Assembly (NCBI RefSeq): GCF_006175985.1
Contig: NZ_SRSH01000027.1
Coordinates: 1-59,197, forward strand
Source: Methylotetracoccus oryzae
Lineage (GTDB): Bacteria; Pseudomonadota; Gammaproteobacteria; Methylococcales; Methylococcaceae
DNA: 59,197 bases
Direction: 5' to 3'
Both the position numbers and the translations under genes were made by a program. The notes under the pieces are model-generated. The model made no database searches, was not told where the DNA came from, and worked only from the letters and a program-made list of their open reading frames with translations. Below, one piece after another: positions 44,387 to 53,785 of the stretch; the first letter of the stretch is position 1; each line of letters begins with the position of its first letter.

Positions 44387-47300
44387 TTACATCAATTCGA
44401 ACTGCCCTTCATCCCATTTGGCGTTTGCGTAACCATTGAGCGCAATCCCAGCCTTTCCGGGGTCGGTGACCAGCAGATAGTGCCAAGTGCCGTGCTGCCC
44501 GAGCCGGTTGACGGCTTTGACCCAACGTTCTGCTGCTTTTGCCTTTACGTCGGCGCTGTCGGTGACCTGGCCCTTGATCTCCACAATGATGTTGAGACCG
44601 GCATCGGTGACAACGAGGAAATCCGGCACATAGCGGGCCGGGATGCCCTTGTTACGGTAGGGTATTAAGAAGCCCAGGCGATCATTTTTCACCCACTTTG
44701 TCACGCCTGGGTGACTATCTAGCAGGAATGCCGCGCTTTGCTCCCATTTCTTTGTATCCGCCACCATCGCGTTGAGGTGGCACTTGGTGACCGGGTAAAT
44801 CGGCTTCGTGGTGTGGAAATCCACATACAGTGTGCTCCCGCGCCCGGCCGCGCCTTGTGGGATCACAGCCACTTCGGCGCTCCCGGTCGCGGTGCCCTTC
44901 TTGATTGCTTCCAGCAGTGAACCGATGGCGGCCTGCATGTACTCGCCCACCAGCAGCACATCGCAGGGCTGGCTCCCGCCTTTCCGATCGAGCTTTTCGG
45001 CCAGGAACCGCTTGGCTGCGAAGGCGACCTTCGGGAACAAGACCTGCACCGGAACGGCTGCCGCGCCGTTGTCCTTTTGCCAGCGGACGCAAATCTCCCG
45101 CGCCAGCTTGAAGGCAACTTGCTGCTCCCGAAACATCCGTCTCCAGTCCTTCAGGGACAGAACCGGTTTTTCGCCCGGGCCGTAAGCTGCGAGTGCGCCA
45201 TCTGGCGTCGTCAGAGGGGTTAGCTCGACCGTTTGCGGAATGTTAATTGGGTCGATCGTAACCTTGGCAACCTGGTCCCAATCCACAAAGACATCGAACT
45301 GCCCGGATTCGTGATAGCCGGTCACGATCGGGAACGTGATTTCGTAGGTGGCCTTCTCCGGTACGGAATAGATATGGCTCGGGTCTGGCGCTTCGGGGGT
45401 CGGACCAGCGGGCGCCACCTTGAACGGGATTAACTCAAACGGTACCCCGAAGACCTTGGCGGTCTCTTCGGCGAACATCTGGGACTCTTCATTCAGTGCG
45501 TAGCTCTTCCGGCGCAGGGCGCGGCCGACGACCTGCTCACACAAGAGTTGCGAGCCAAACGGGCGTAGACCGACGATATGGGTGACGGTGTTGGCATCCC
45601 AGCCCTCGGCTAGCATTGCGACCGAGACGATGCAGCGGATGTCCCGGCCCGGCGGAATCCGCTCGTCCATCCATTTCAACGAGCCGTCGTTGTCTTCACT
45701 GGCGACTTTCTCATTGTGCTTGCGGACAAGCTCCGACCAGTCTTCGGGGATCTTCCCACCCGGCCACTCGGCCTTGCCGGTGGTTTCGAGGATGAAACGC
45801 AGCCGCTGGGTCTCATCCTTGGTGCCGCCCTCCTCGATGTCTTCGATGACCTTCGAATCAATGCGCACCGTGACTTCCTGCCCCGGCTGGTTCTTGAACC
45901 AGGGCGGCGACACGCCATAGCCATCATTTCCGTTCGCCAGCCAGCCGTACACTTCCTTGGCGACGGCGGTATCTCGGCACACCACGATGAACACCGGTGG
46001 CACCGGGTGTTTGTGCTGCTGTTTCGAGGTGCGTTCCCATTCAGTGAAGCGCTGATGCCATTCCGCCGCCAGCAGGTTGATCGGGGCACTGGCATAGTTC
46101 ATCACGAGTTCGGAGGTTAGCTTCTTCCCGTAGCCGTCTTCTTCAGCCTTGGTCTGAACCCAGCGCCAGATATTGAAATAGGCAGCCTCGTCGGCACCGG
46201 TCACATCGCGCGACGGCAGTTGCGGAATCTTGACCAGACCGGATTCAATTGCATCCAACAGCCCGAAATCCGAAACGATCCACGGAAACGGCTTGCCTAC
46301 TTCGTTGCCCGAGCCTTGTATATAGAAGGGCGTAGCGGATAGATCCACGCAGAGGTTGATGCCGCGCTTGCGTCTACCCCCGGCCAGCTTGTTGATGCGG
46401 TCGAGACCTTCAATCCAGATGGTCGCCTCGCGCGCGTTCTTCTTGGCGAGGTCTTTGTCTTCATCGAGGGACTGTTCGTCCCCGGTCACGTCCCCGCGCC
46501 GATAGGCGTGGTGGGCTTCATCGTTGAAGACCAGCCAATGCGGACTCCGGCCCTTCCCGCTGCCGAGTTCCTGCCGGAGACGCTTGAACCATGCCGCGTC
46601 GGACTCGAAGTATTTCACCTCGAGTGATTCATTGTCCTTGCCCGCATTCTTGACCACTTCCACCGGCTCGCCGGTCTTGACCACCTTGGCCGAGGTTCCG
46701 TTGACTGTGTTGGTTTCCTTCTTCGCCAGCCGGTGCCAGTTGGCGATCATCACCTCGCCCCGGCGCAGCTCTTCCATCCGCTGCGGCGGTACCAACTGGC
46801 GGGTGCGATACAGGCTCAAGTCGCCGAGCGCCGGATCGAGTTCCTGCAAGCGCTCGCGGATCGTGACGTTCGGACAGACAATCAGAATGGTGTCGGAGTA
46901 CCGGTCATCCGTGGGCGCGGCTACACGGTTGAGGATTGACCACGCCGCGAGCATGCCCATGACGGTCGTCTTGCCGGACCCGGTCGCCATCTTGCAGGCG
47001 TAGCGGACGAATGCCTTAATGCCTGCGGCCTTGGATTCGAGGCCGGGTTCGTCCTTGGGGATCGCTGGCAGCCCCTTGCGATAGTGTTCGCTTGCCTCGA
47101 GCAGGAAGATGATCGTTTCAACTGCCTCGATTTGCGCGAAGAACAGCCGCTGCATTCGGTCTTCGCTGCGCCATTGTTCCAATAGCTCCTTCGTGACGCT
47201 GGAAGCACCGTCATAGGCGAAGCCTGAACTGCGAGTGCCGTCGCGCCAGTCTTGAAGGCGCGCGCGGATGCCGTTGACGATGGTGAGTTCGACTTCCTCG

Positions 47301-47533
47301 CCCTTCTCGGTCTCGAACAGTTCGACCTGCGCTTTGTTCTTGCTGCCGCGCCCGGAGTGTTCCGGCACCCGGTAGAAGTAGCTGGCCCGACGGCGGCCGT
47401 CTGCTTTGACGGGCGGCTTGCCCCGTTCAATCTGCCAGTGAAATTGCGGCTCGTAGAACGGCGAATTGATGATTGGTGAGTCCACCTCAGCGGGTGTTAC
47501 CGGCGGCGACAACTCCTGTTTGGCGGTTGCCAT
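44387..47533 (-). CDS. res: Type III restriction enzyme Res subunit (helicase-nuclease)
   Basis: A protein of 1048 residues. The SF2 helicase has Walker A YACKMATGSGKTTVMGML (about 181-190), the DExH box WLVFNDEAHHAYRRG (about 336), SATPF (in CVDLSATPFYIQGSG) and motif VI CEQVVGRALRRKSY (about 668). The C-terminus has a PD-(D/E)XK nuclease: VPDFLVVTDAGLNIIVEIKG, with Asp, then Glu-x-Lys. Its ATG overlaps the mod stop by one base (TGATG). It cuts DNA after ATP-driven movement when two unmodified sites lie head-to-head. No frameshift or lost motif is seen, so the system is probably active. Confidence 0.92.
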   Translation of the reverse strand: MATAKQELSPPVTPAEVDSPIINSPFYEPQFHWQIERGKPPVKADGRRRASYFYRVPEHSGRGSKNKAQVELFETEKGEEVELTIVNGIRARLQDWRDGTRSSGFAYDGASSVTKELLEQWRSEDRMQRLFFAQIEAVETIIFLLEASEHYRKGLPAIPKDEPGLESKAAGIKAFVRYACKMATGSGKTTVMGMLAAWSILNRVAAPTDDRYSDTILIVCPNVTIRERLQELDPALGDLSLYRTRQLVPPQRMEELRRGEVMIANWHRLAKKETNTVNGTSAKVVKTGEPVEVVKNAGKDNESLEVKYFESDAAWFKRLRQELGSGKGRSPHWLVFNDEAHHAYRRGDVTGDEQSLDEDKDLAKKNAREATIWIEGLDRINKLAGGRRKRGINLCVDLSATPFYIQGSGNEVGKPFPWIVSDFGLLDAIESGLVKIPQLPSRDVTGADEAAYFNIWRWVQTKAEEDGYGKKLTSELVMNYASAPINLLAAEWHQRFTEWERTSKQQHKHPVPPVFIVVCRDTAVAKEVYGWLANGNDGYGVSPPWFKNQPGQEVTVRIDSKVIEDIEEGGTKDETQRLRFILETTGKAEWPGGKIPEDWSELVRKHNEKVASEDNDGSLKWMDERIPPGRDIRCIVSVAMLAEGWDANTVTHIVGLRPFGSQLLCEQVVGRALRRKSYALNEESQMFAEETAKVFGVPFELIPFKVAPAGPTPEAPDPSHIYSVPEKATYEITFPIVTGYHESGQFDVFVDWDQVAKVTIDPINIPQTVELTPLTTPDGALAAYGPGEKPVLSLKDWRRMFREQQVAFKLAREICVRWQKDNGAAAVPVQVLFPKVAFAAKRFLAEKLDRKGGSQPCDVLLVGEYMQAAIGSLLEAIKKGTATGSAEVAVIPQGAAGRGSTLYVDFHTTKPIYPVTKCHLNAMVADTKKWEQSAAFLLDSHPGVTKWVKNDRLGFLIPYRNKGIPARYVPDFLVVTDAGLNIIVEIKGQVTDSADVKAKAAERWVKAVNRLGQHGTWHYLLVTDPGKAGIALNGYANAKWDEGQFELM

Positions 47534-50232
47534 CAGTGCGCTCCCTCTGCGTTTTTGACGACCATCAGTTCATTGCCCCGGTCGTCAATCACCTTGACGG
47601 CAATCCGCCGCTGGTCGCCCAGCGTGAACGGTTCGCTCACCGTCCCGGCCAGATGCTCCCACACACTGTCGCTAAAGTCGGCCTTGAGCGATTTCCGAAG
47701 GTTGTCCCATGCCCCGGTTTTCGGGAAGAACACTTGGGCGGCGCAAAACACCATGCCGTTGTAATTGGTGTCCAGCATCCAGCACGGCAGGTTCTCGGCT
47801 TCGATGGAGTCCGTTTCCATCGTGTCGGGCCGGAAAATATCGAGGCCTTTGACTTCCACCTGATGCAGTGGCGTTCCGTCCGGCTTGTTCCCGGCGGGTT
47901 CCAGCGCGACTTCCGGCAGGCCGGTAATCGAGAAAATCTCGCTGGACTTGCTCGTTTTCAGCAAGTCAGACATCACCACATCGGGAGTCATGGCAATGTA
48001 AGTGGTTGGGATCTTCAGCTTTTCCAGCATTTCGCGGGCCTTGGCTTGTATCGCGAAGCCGAACAGGAAAAGTTGCTGGAAGCCCTGTTGCAGCGCTTCC
48101 GTGTGAGCGTTGAAGACGTATTCGGAGCCAATCGCGCCATCTTCCGGGCCAAAGACGATCGCAATGCGTTTTTCCGAGCCGTTCTTGGCCGTTGCCTCGG
48201 CGTGGATGTACTCCCGATCCGCCAACGGGCGGACGGTTTCCAGTTCAAGGCTGACATTCCCCGGCAGCCGCAGCGTCTTGCTTTGCCGCAGCACCTCAAT
48301 CATGCGGTCAAGATAGGCGCGGGGGCTGGTGTAACCCTTCGAGGCCTCGGCGACTTGGCTGCCTTCTTCGGCCAGCGTCAGCGCCGCTTGGATAGTGGCT
48401 TCGACTGTGAACGGCCCGCAGACACGGGTGATTTGGTTGTTCACCTCCGGGCGGTCAACCAAAGTAACCATTTCCGGTTGTTCGTTGTTGGCTATCGACT
48501 TCAGCGTGATGCGCGGCACGAGGCCGCCGACCTCTTCACCCTTGCGGTTCTGCTTGCGCTCGTAAACAAAACCACCCGAAGGGCCTTGGGCATGGTTCTT
48601 AAGGCGATACCATGGAAACGTAGCGGTAAGTAGACGTTGCCGAGCCAGAGCGAGCGGAACGCGAGACGTGTCACAGGTAATCCAGCGGCGGCCCCATTGT
48701 TCGGCGACGTAAGCCGTGGTGCCGGAACCGCAGGTAATGTCCAAGACCAGGTCGCCGGGGTCGGTGGTCATTTGCATACAGCGCTCGATGACTTTAAAAC
48801 CGGTCTGCACGACATAAACCTTATCGTCCGTAAAGCTTCCGGTCGCAGTATCCGTCCAAATATTCCCGATCTGCTGAAACGGAAAATCGTCCGTAAAGCG
48901 GACATACTGGATGCTATTAGCGGCAACGTGAATGCGTCCAGCTTCAGCTATTCGTTTCATCCCATCTGGATAATTAGCCTTCCAATGCGAATTGGCACCT
49001 GGCTTATAAGTTTTTCCTAGATACTCGAATGGTTGTGGTTCGGATGATGCCCCTTGAGACTGGATATTATCTGGTTTATAAAGCCTAGCATTAGGCGGAA
49101 TCTCGACTTCACCTCGTTTTTCTGCGGCAGTGACGCCACGATAAGTGCCATCTGGCAGGAGAACCCATCGCGCATTTCCTTTCCCAAGCTCAACGGGCTG
49201 CGGCTGGAACATCTTGTTGTACCGAACTTTATCCTTATCCTTGGCATACCAGAGCATAAAATCCCCGACCGTGGGCAATGTCGAAGATTCAAATCCTGAT
49301 GTAGTCTGGAAGCTGATCTGCGAGACGAAGCCCACCGGAAAGACCTCATCCATCAACTCTCGCACATGGTGGAGGTTCTCATCAGAAATTTGCACGAAAA
49401 TTGAGCCGGATTCATTGAGCATTTCCCGCGCAAGGAGTAACCGGTCGCGCAGATAGGCGAGATAGGAATGCAGGCCGAGTTCCCATGTGTCACGGTAGGC
49501 CTTGACCATCTCCGGTTCGCGGATCATTTCATCGTCCGCGCCGTGCTTCACGTCGCGCTTGCGCACGAATGGCTGGAAGTTCGAACCAAACTTGACCCCA
49601 TAGGGCGGGTCGAAATAAATCATCTGCACCTGCCCGCCTAGCCCCTCGTATTCGAGCAGGGAGTTCATCACCTGCAGCGAGTCGCCGAGGATGAGGCGGT
49701 TCGTCCACGGGCCTTTGTGCTGGTAGGCATCCAGCTTGTCAGCTATGTCCAACTCGGCATCGCCGAACAGGTCTAGGGTCGTGCCGCTGGCCTTATGCGC
49801 TTTGAGGGTTTCCAGAATGGCTTGCGTGGAGTGCCGTTCATGCACGAACAGCGGCAGCGTCGGCACGGAAATCTGTTGCCGTTCGGCCTTACCCGCCCAA
49901 TTGAGGAAGGGCTTGGTCAGGCTCCTTAGCCGTGCTGCGCACTGGGACAGTGACGAGAAGGTTTCCCGCGTTCCTTCCCACATCTGCGGCTGCGCGAAGA
50001 CAACGCTCTCCCCCCTCTCCGCTGCTTCGGTCACGAGGTTCAGCAGCCATTCGGCGAACGGGCGTTCGGCGTTCTCGTCCCAACACAGTTCCGGCGCGAG
50101 GCTGGAATCGTAACGGTAGGTTTTGGGCTTTTTCTTGTTTGGAAACTGTGCCTCGACCCCGACATCGGGACGTTGCACGCTTTCTTGAGAATGCCGGTAG
50201 GCGGACGAAGCGGCTTTGGAATCTTCACTCAT
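47533..50232 (-). CDS. mod: Type III DNA adenine methyltransferase Mod subunit
   Basis: A protein of 899 residues from ATG 50232 (GGGAG upstream). The order DPPY (VQMIYFDPPYGVKFGSN, about residue 207) before the SAM-binding motif (GDLVLDITCGSGTTAYVAEQ, about 496-510) is that of beta-class N6-adenine or N4-cytosine methyltransferases as in type III Mod. RLILGDSLQVMNSLLEYE and SGSIFVQISDENLHHVRELM flank the first motif, with the target recognition region in between. It is longer than typical Mod (about 550-650), with roughly 190 extra residues before the catalytic part and a long C-terminal region. It methylates one strand of an asymmetric site and guides Res. The site itself cannot be predicted. 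Confidence 0.92.
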   Translation of the reverse strand: MSEDSKAASSAYRHSQESVQRPDVGVEAQFPNKKKPKTYRYDSSLAPELCWDENAERPFAEWLLNLVTEAAERGESVVFAQPQMWEGTRETFSSLSQCAARLRSLTKPFLNWAGKAERQQISVPTLPLFVHERHSTQAILETLKAHKASGTTLDLFGDAELDIADKLDAYQHKGPWTNRLILGDSLQVMNSLLEYEGLGGQVQMIYFDPPYGVKFGSNFQPFVRKRDVKHGADDEMIREPEMVKAYRDTWELGLHSYLAYLRDRLLLAREMLNESGSIFVQISDENLHHVRELMDEVFPVGFVSQISFQTTSGFESSTLPTVGDFMLWYAKDKDKVRYNKMFQPQPVELGKGNARWVLLPDGTYRGVTAAEKRGEVEIPPNARLYKPDNIQSQGASSEPQPFEYLGKTYKPGANSHWKANYPDGMKRIAEAGRIHVAANSIQYVRFTDDFPFQQIGNIWTDTATGSFTDDKVYVVQTGFKVIERCMQMTTDPGDLVLDITCGSGTTAYVAEQWGRRWITCDTSRVPLALARQRLLTATFPWYRLKNHAQGPSGGFVYERKQNRKGEEVGGLVPRITLKSIANNEQPEMVTLVDRPEVNNQITRVCGPFTVEATIQAALTLAEEGSQVAEASKGYTSPRAYLDRMIEVLRQSKTLRLPGNVSLELETVRPLADREYIHAEATAKNGSEKRIAIVFGPEDGAIGSEYVFNAHTEALQQGFQQLFLFGFAIQAKAREMLEKLKIPTTYIAMTPDVVMSDLLKTSKSSEIFSITGLPEVALEPAGNKPDGTPLHQVEVKGLDIFRPDTMETDSIEAENLPCWMLDTNYNGMVFCAAQVFFPKTGAWDNLRKSLKADFSDSVWEHLAGTVSEPFTLGDQRRIAVKVIDDRGNELMVVKNAEGAH

Positions 50233-50558
50233 CTGGCTGGGCTCTCCCTTGCGTTCCCCGTGTAGCGACAATCTACACCAGCAGGGCGCCTATGCCACAT
50301 GGGGTAGGGCAGGAAATGCTCCGTTTAACGATCGAATCGGTGCGACATGCAATGGCCTTGCGATAGGGCAAGCTCTCCGGCCTAGCCCCGTGTCGAGTGA
50401 GAAGACGCCGGGTCTGCCTGTTTGCTCATTCAACGGCTCGCACTCGATTAACCCCAACACCCCCGCTTCCCGACCCCGCACTTCGGCATGACGCCGTTCC
50501 ATCGACCATACTTGAAGGGGTTCGACAACTGACGTTTGAACCGTCTGGAGTATGTGTC
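50233..50558. other. Intergenic region between mod and the BNR/LamG gene
   Basis: Divergent promoters must lie here, for mod on the minus strand and the exported gene on the plus strand. I see no convincing -35/-10 pair and no gene. Confidence 0.4.
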
Positions 50559-52718
50559 ATGAAAGTCTATCGACTCCTTGTTTACTGGTCGCTGATGGTG
50601 GGTTGTCTGCTGGCCGCATCCGGTGCGAACGCACGGAACCCCGCACTCTCCTCGCACATTCGCGATCTCTCCTACACCTCGGCACTGGAGCCCGAGGGGA
50701 CTTACTGGTCGGATGAATTCTCCAACCTGGCGGTGGCCTGGCAGAACGTGCATACGCTCTGGTACAGCCGCAAGGACGACTGGAGCGATCGTCGCTTCGT
50801 GTATCGGCGCTCGACCAATCGCGGCGTCAGTTGGGCTACGCCGCTCGTCGTCGCCGCCGAGTCCGATTCTCCGGGCAGCTCGCTGATTCACAACGAATCA
50901 GACCGCTACCTCTGCGTGGCCGGAACCACCGTCCATGTGGTGATTTCGCGTTCTTTTCCCATCACGCAGCAACGCAGCTGGTACTACAACCTGGAGTACT
51001 ACCGTTCCACCGACAGTGGCGCCACGTTCGAGCCGGTGCGAGTGCTCGCTTCGAGTGCCGATGCCTGGCATATCGATCAGTCGCGGGTCGCCTGCAACCC
51101 GCAACGCGTGGTGATCGCCTACCGAACCCGCGCGAACTGGTACGACAACTACCATATCAACGCGCTGGTCTCGGAGGACAAGGGCGCCACCTTTCGCAAC
51201 ACGGAAGTGGTGGGCTCGAACGATCGCGACGGCAGCCTCGAGGACTTGGTGCTGTCCGGGACCGAGGTCTACGTGCTGTATTACCACCTGCTTGAGGACT
51301 ATTACTACGGCAACTTTCAGGCGCGGATCGGGCTTGCGTCCTCGATCGACGACAGCCAGTCCTTCCGCAGTGTGTTCCTGACGACACCGGCGACGGACGG
51401 GCGCTATTACGCGCTGGGCACGAAGGACTTGTACAACTCGCCCGACCTCGCCGTGGAGGGGTCGAACGTCCATGTCATTTGGAATCAGCTCGATACGAAC
51501 TATCAGGGTACGAAGACACTGATGTACGCGCGGTCCACCGATAATGGGGCTTCCTTCGCCGCGCCCAAGGTCCTTTTCAAGGGCAACACCCTCTATCCGG
51601 GGCAGGAAACCATTGCCGCCAAGGGCAGCTATGTCTACATCCTGTTCCCGACGACGGACAACAAGATCCAGCTGCGGCGTTCTCTGACTTCCGGGTGGGG
51701 GTTCCAGGAGGTACAGGAGCTCAGCACCACGGGGGGCTGGTGGCCGGAAGTGGTCCTCGATCCGCGCGATGCCACGGGGGCGACGTTCTATGCCTTCTGG
51801 GATGCGCCGACGTATCGCCAGACGACCAACGCCGGCAAGACCTTCAGCCAGCCGCTGTGGTCCCATCCGATCTTCAGCTACAACCGTCTCCATCGCTCGC
51901 AAGCCATCGTCGACAGCGTGGGCACCTTGCATGCGACGACCAGCGGGTTCTTTTACTCGAACGCGTTATGTAACGGCATCTGCGACTGGGATACCTTCTA
52001 TCGCCGGATCCCGCCGGTGCCCGATCCCTCGGGTACGCAGATCGGCATGCGCCTGCTGACCCAGGGGGCCACTTTCGAAGATCGCGTTGACAATGTGCAA
52101 CTGGCGTCGAAAACCCTGGGTTTCACGACGGCCATGACGGCCGAACTGTGGGTCAAGGATCTGGGCGGCGGCATCGGTACCGGATTCACCGACTACCGAA
52201 CCCCGATGTTGTTCAAGCAGCGAACGCTGTCGACGGGATACGAACCGGCCTTCGGTTTGGCGACCCGCGACTACTACGGGCAACGGAAACTGGTCGCGGA
52301 TCTGGAGACGACCTCCGGGTTCTTCGCGCTCTCGGCAGACGGTGACAAGGGGCTGCTGACACCGAAGGTCTGGACGCACCTGGCCATGACCTACGATGCG
52401 GCTGTCGCGGCCGACAACTTCCGCTTGTACCGAAACGGTGTGCTCGTCGCTAAGGCGACCGTAACGGGCAACGTGGTTGCCGGATTCGGCAATCTGCTCA
52501 TCGGACGCTACGGTAACTGGCTGGTGGACGAAGTCCGGCTCTGGGACCGCGCCTTGACCGGCGCTCAGATCCGGGCCGGCAAGGACGGACCATTGACGGG
52601 CAAGGAAGTGGGCCTCAACGCCTATTACAACTTCAACAACACCATCAAGGACATCACCGGCAAGGGTAATGATGGCATCCTGATGTACAAGGAGGCTTTC
52701 ACGGCCGGGAAGTTCTGA
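50559..52718 (+). CDS. Exported BNR/Asp-box beta-propeller with C-terminal LamG-like domain
   Basis: A protein of 719 residues; ATG 50559 begins a signal peptide (LVYWSLMVGCLLAASGANA). At least six Asp-box-like motifs (S-x-D-x-G-x-[TS]-[FW]) recur: STNRGVSWATP, STDSGATFEPV, SEDKGATFRN, SIDDSQSFRS, STDNGASFAAP and TTNAGKTFSQP, the mark of sialidase-type beta-propellers. The last 170 residues are a concanavalin/LamG-like fold (TAELWVKDLGG; TPKVWTHLAMTYDA; NLLIGRYGNWLVDEVRLWDR). The Arg triad of sialidases was not traced, so enzyme activity is unproven; carbohydrate or protein binding outside the cell is equally possible. The frame opens upstream at 50397, but the signal sequence sets the start. 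Confidence 0.75.
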   Translation: MKVYRLLVYWSLMVGCLLAASGANARNPALSSHIRDLSYTSALEPEGTYWSDEFSNLAVAWQNVHTLWYSRKDDWSDRRFVYRRSTNRGVSWATPLVVAAESDSPGSSLIHNESDRYLCVAGTTVHVVISRSFPITQQRSWYYNLEYYRSTDSGATFEPVRVLASSADAWHIDQSRVACNPQRVVIAYRTRANWYDNYHINALVSEDKGATFRNTEVVGSNDRDGSLEDLVLSGTEVYVLYYHLLEDYYYGNFQARIGLASSIDDSQSFRSVFLTTPATDGRYYALGTKDLYNSPDLAVEGSNVHVIWNQLDTNYQGTKTLMYARSTDNGASFAAPKVLFKGNTLYPGQETIAAKGSYVYILFPTTDNKIQLRRSLTSGWGFQEVQELSTTGGWWPEVVLDPRDATGATFYAFWDAPTYRQTTNAGKTFSQPLWSHPIFSYNRLHRSQAIVDSVGTLHATTSGFFYSNALCNGICDWDTFYRRIPPVPDPSGTQIGMRLLTQGATFEDRVDNVQLASKTLGFTTAMTAELWVKDLGGGIGTGFTDYRTPMLFKQRTLSTGYEPAFGLATRDYYGQRKLVADLETTSGFFALSADGDKGLLTPKVWTHLAMTYDAAVAADNFRLYRNGVLVAKATVTGNVVAGFGNLLIGRYGNWLVDEVRLWDRALTGAQIRAGKDGPLTGKEVGLNAYYNFNNTIKDITGKGNDGILMYKEAFTAGKF

Positions 52719-52744
52719 ACGAGCGAGCCCCTCGCTCATGACAG

Positions 52745-52805
52745 CCCCCGCGGCACGGATTCGCCGCGGGGGTGCTCGCAAAGCCCCGGCGGTCTTCGCC
52801 GGGGC
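52745..52805 (+). terminator. Two tandem GC-rich hairpins
   Basis: CCCCCGCGGC (52745-52754) pairs perfectly with GCCGCGGGGG (52763-52772), loop 8. Eleven bases later GCCCCGGCG (52783-52791) pairs with CGCCGGGGC (52797-52805), loop GTCTT. Both lack a T-run. They lie 26 bases after the BNR/LamG stop and probably end or protect that transcript. Confidence 0.5.
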
Positions 52806-52942
52806 CGGTGCAGCGAGAGCCGTTGGCACCACGCCCGATTGTCCTCACGCTGCTCCGGTTCGCTTTCTTCCCGAACGCATGCGTTGACAAGATCCCTTCG
52901 CGGTCGCCTGCGCATATGGCCGGCGCGCGCTGTTGCCGTGCC

Positions 52943-53785
52943 TCACGGCGCGGAAGGCCGCCCTCCCCAGATCACCGGCTCCCGTTCTATCTCGCGCAAT
53001 AGCCATCCCAAGGCCTCGCGGCCGTTCCCGATCACGGGCGGTTCCGGCAACGGTCGGTTGTCGGTCAGTACGTGCCACCGTTGCAGCAAACGATCGAGCT
53101 GCAGCCGCTGTTGGGCCGTGAAGTGCAGTGCAGCCAGCCAGTCCGGTTGATCGGGCGTCGCCGCGGGGCGGAGCTGCTCGGCAAGCCGGCGCAGGCACTG
53201 CTGCGTGTGGGTCACCGTGTCGATGATGCCGTCGACCCACGCGCTCGCGCGCGCCGGGTCGATATCGCAGATCGCGTGGTCGCGGTTGTCCGATACGGCC
53301 TTCAGGCAATGAATCAGCTCCAGCGTCGAGAAGCGGCTGGCGGCATCCAGGAAGGCCGCGGCCTCCATGTCGTACAGGCAATCGCCAGCGTATTCGGTTT
53401 CGGGCTGGGAGACGGTGCGAATCTCGGCGCTCGGACACGCGGCCTTGAAGGCAATTGCCGGGTACCAGCTCTTCCCGCGCTCGGCATCGGTGACCTTGTG
53501 CGCCAGCCAGGCGCTGCCGAGCGGATGGTGGGCGTGCCCGGCCAGGCCGACATTCAGCCAGATCGCGTTGGCCGGTTTGCCGAACAGCACGTGGGTGTAG
53601 GCTACCGCGGCGGCGGTCGCCAGCTTGCCGACGCCGGCGACGGTCAGGCTGATGCCGTCCTTTTCGAAGATCGCAAAGGCATCCTCGCCGGTGCGCCGCT
53701 TCAGTTGGTAGTGCGCGATCAGCGGTTTGGCTTCCGCCGGCAACGCGACGACGAAATGCACGAAAGTCTCAGCGGTGGGTCGCAT
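52943..53785 (-). CDS. Nucleoside phosphorylase/MTA-SAH nucleosidase-like protein
   Basis: A protein of 280 residues starting at ATG 53785. The N-terminal part resembles the phosphorylase-1 superfamily: HFVVALPAEAKPLIAHYQLK, LTVAGVGKLATAAAVAYTHV, IWLNVGLAGHAHHPLGSAWL, and later CLYDMEAAAFLDAASRF in place of the usual V-D-M-E-G/A-A block. Glu and the following Ala-Ala are the ribose-binding site. The C-terminal 90 residues are extra helices not found in MTA nucleosidase. It overlaps the last 17 bases of the glycosyltransferase gene upstream, so the two are translationally coupled. The substrate cannot be decided. Confidence 0.75.
   Translation of the reverse strand: MRPTAETFVHFVVALPAEAKPLIAHYQLKRRTGEDAFAIFEKDGISLTVAGVGKLATAAAVAYTHVLFGKPANAIWLNVGLAGHAHHPLGSAWLAHKVTDAERGKSWYPAIAFKAACPSAEIRTVSQPETEYAGDCLYDMEAAAFLDAASRFSTLELIHCLKAVSDNRDHAICDIDPARASAWVDGIIDTVTHTQQCLRRLAEQLRPAATPDQPDWLAALHFTAQQRLQLDRLLQRWHVLTDNRPLPEPPVIGNGREALGWLLREIEREPVIWGGRPSAP

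Noticed and set aside
47473..48633. A 386-residue plus-strand frame
   Set aside because: Shadow of the mod and res genes, which have DPPY and helicase motifs on the other strand.
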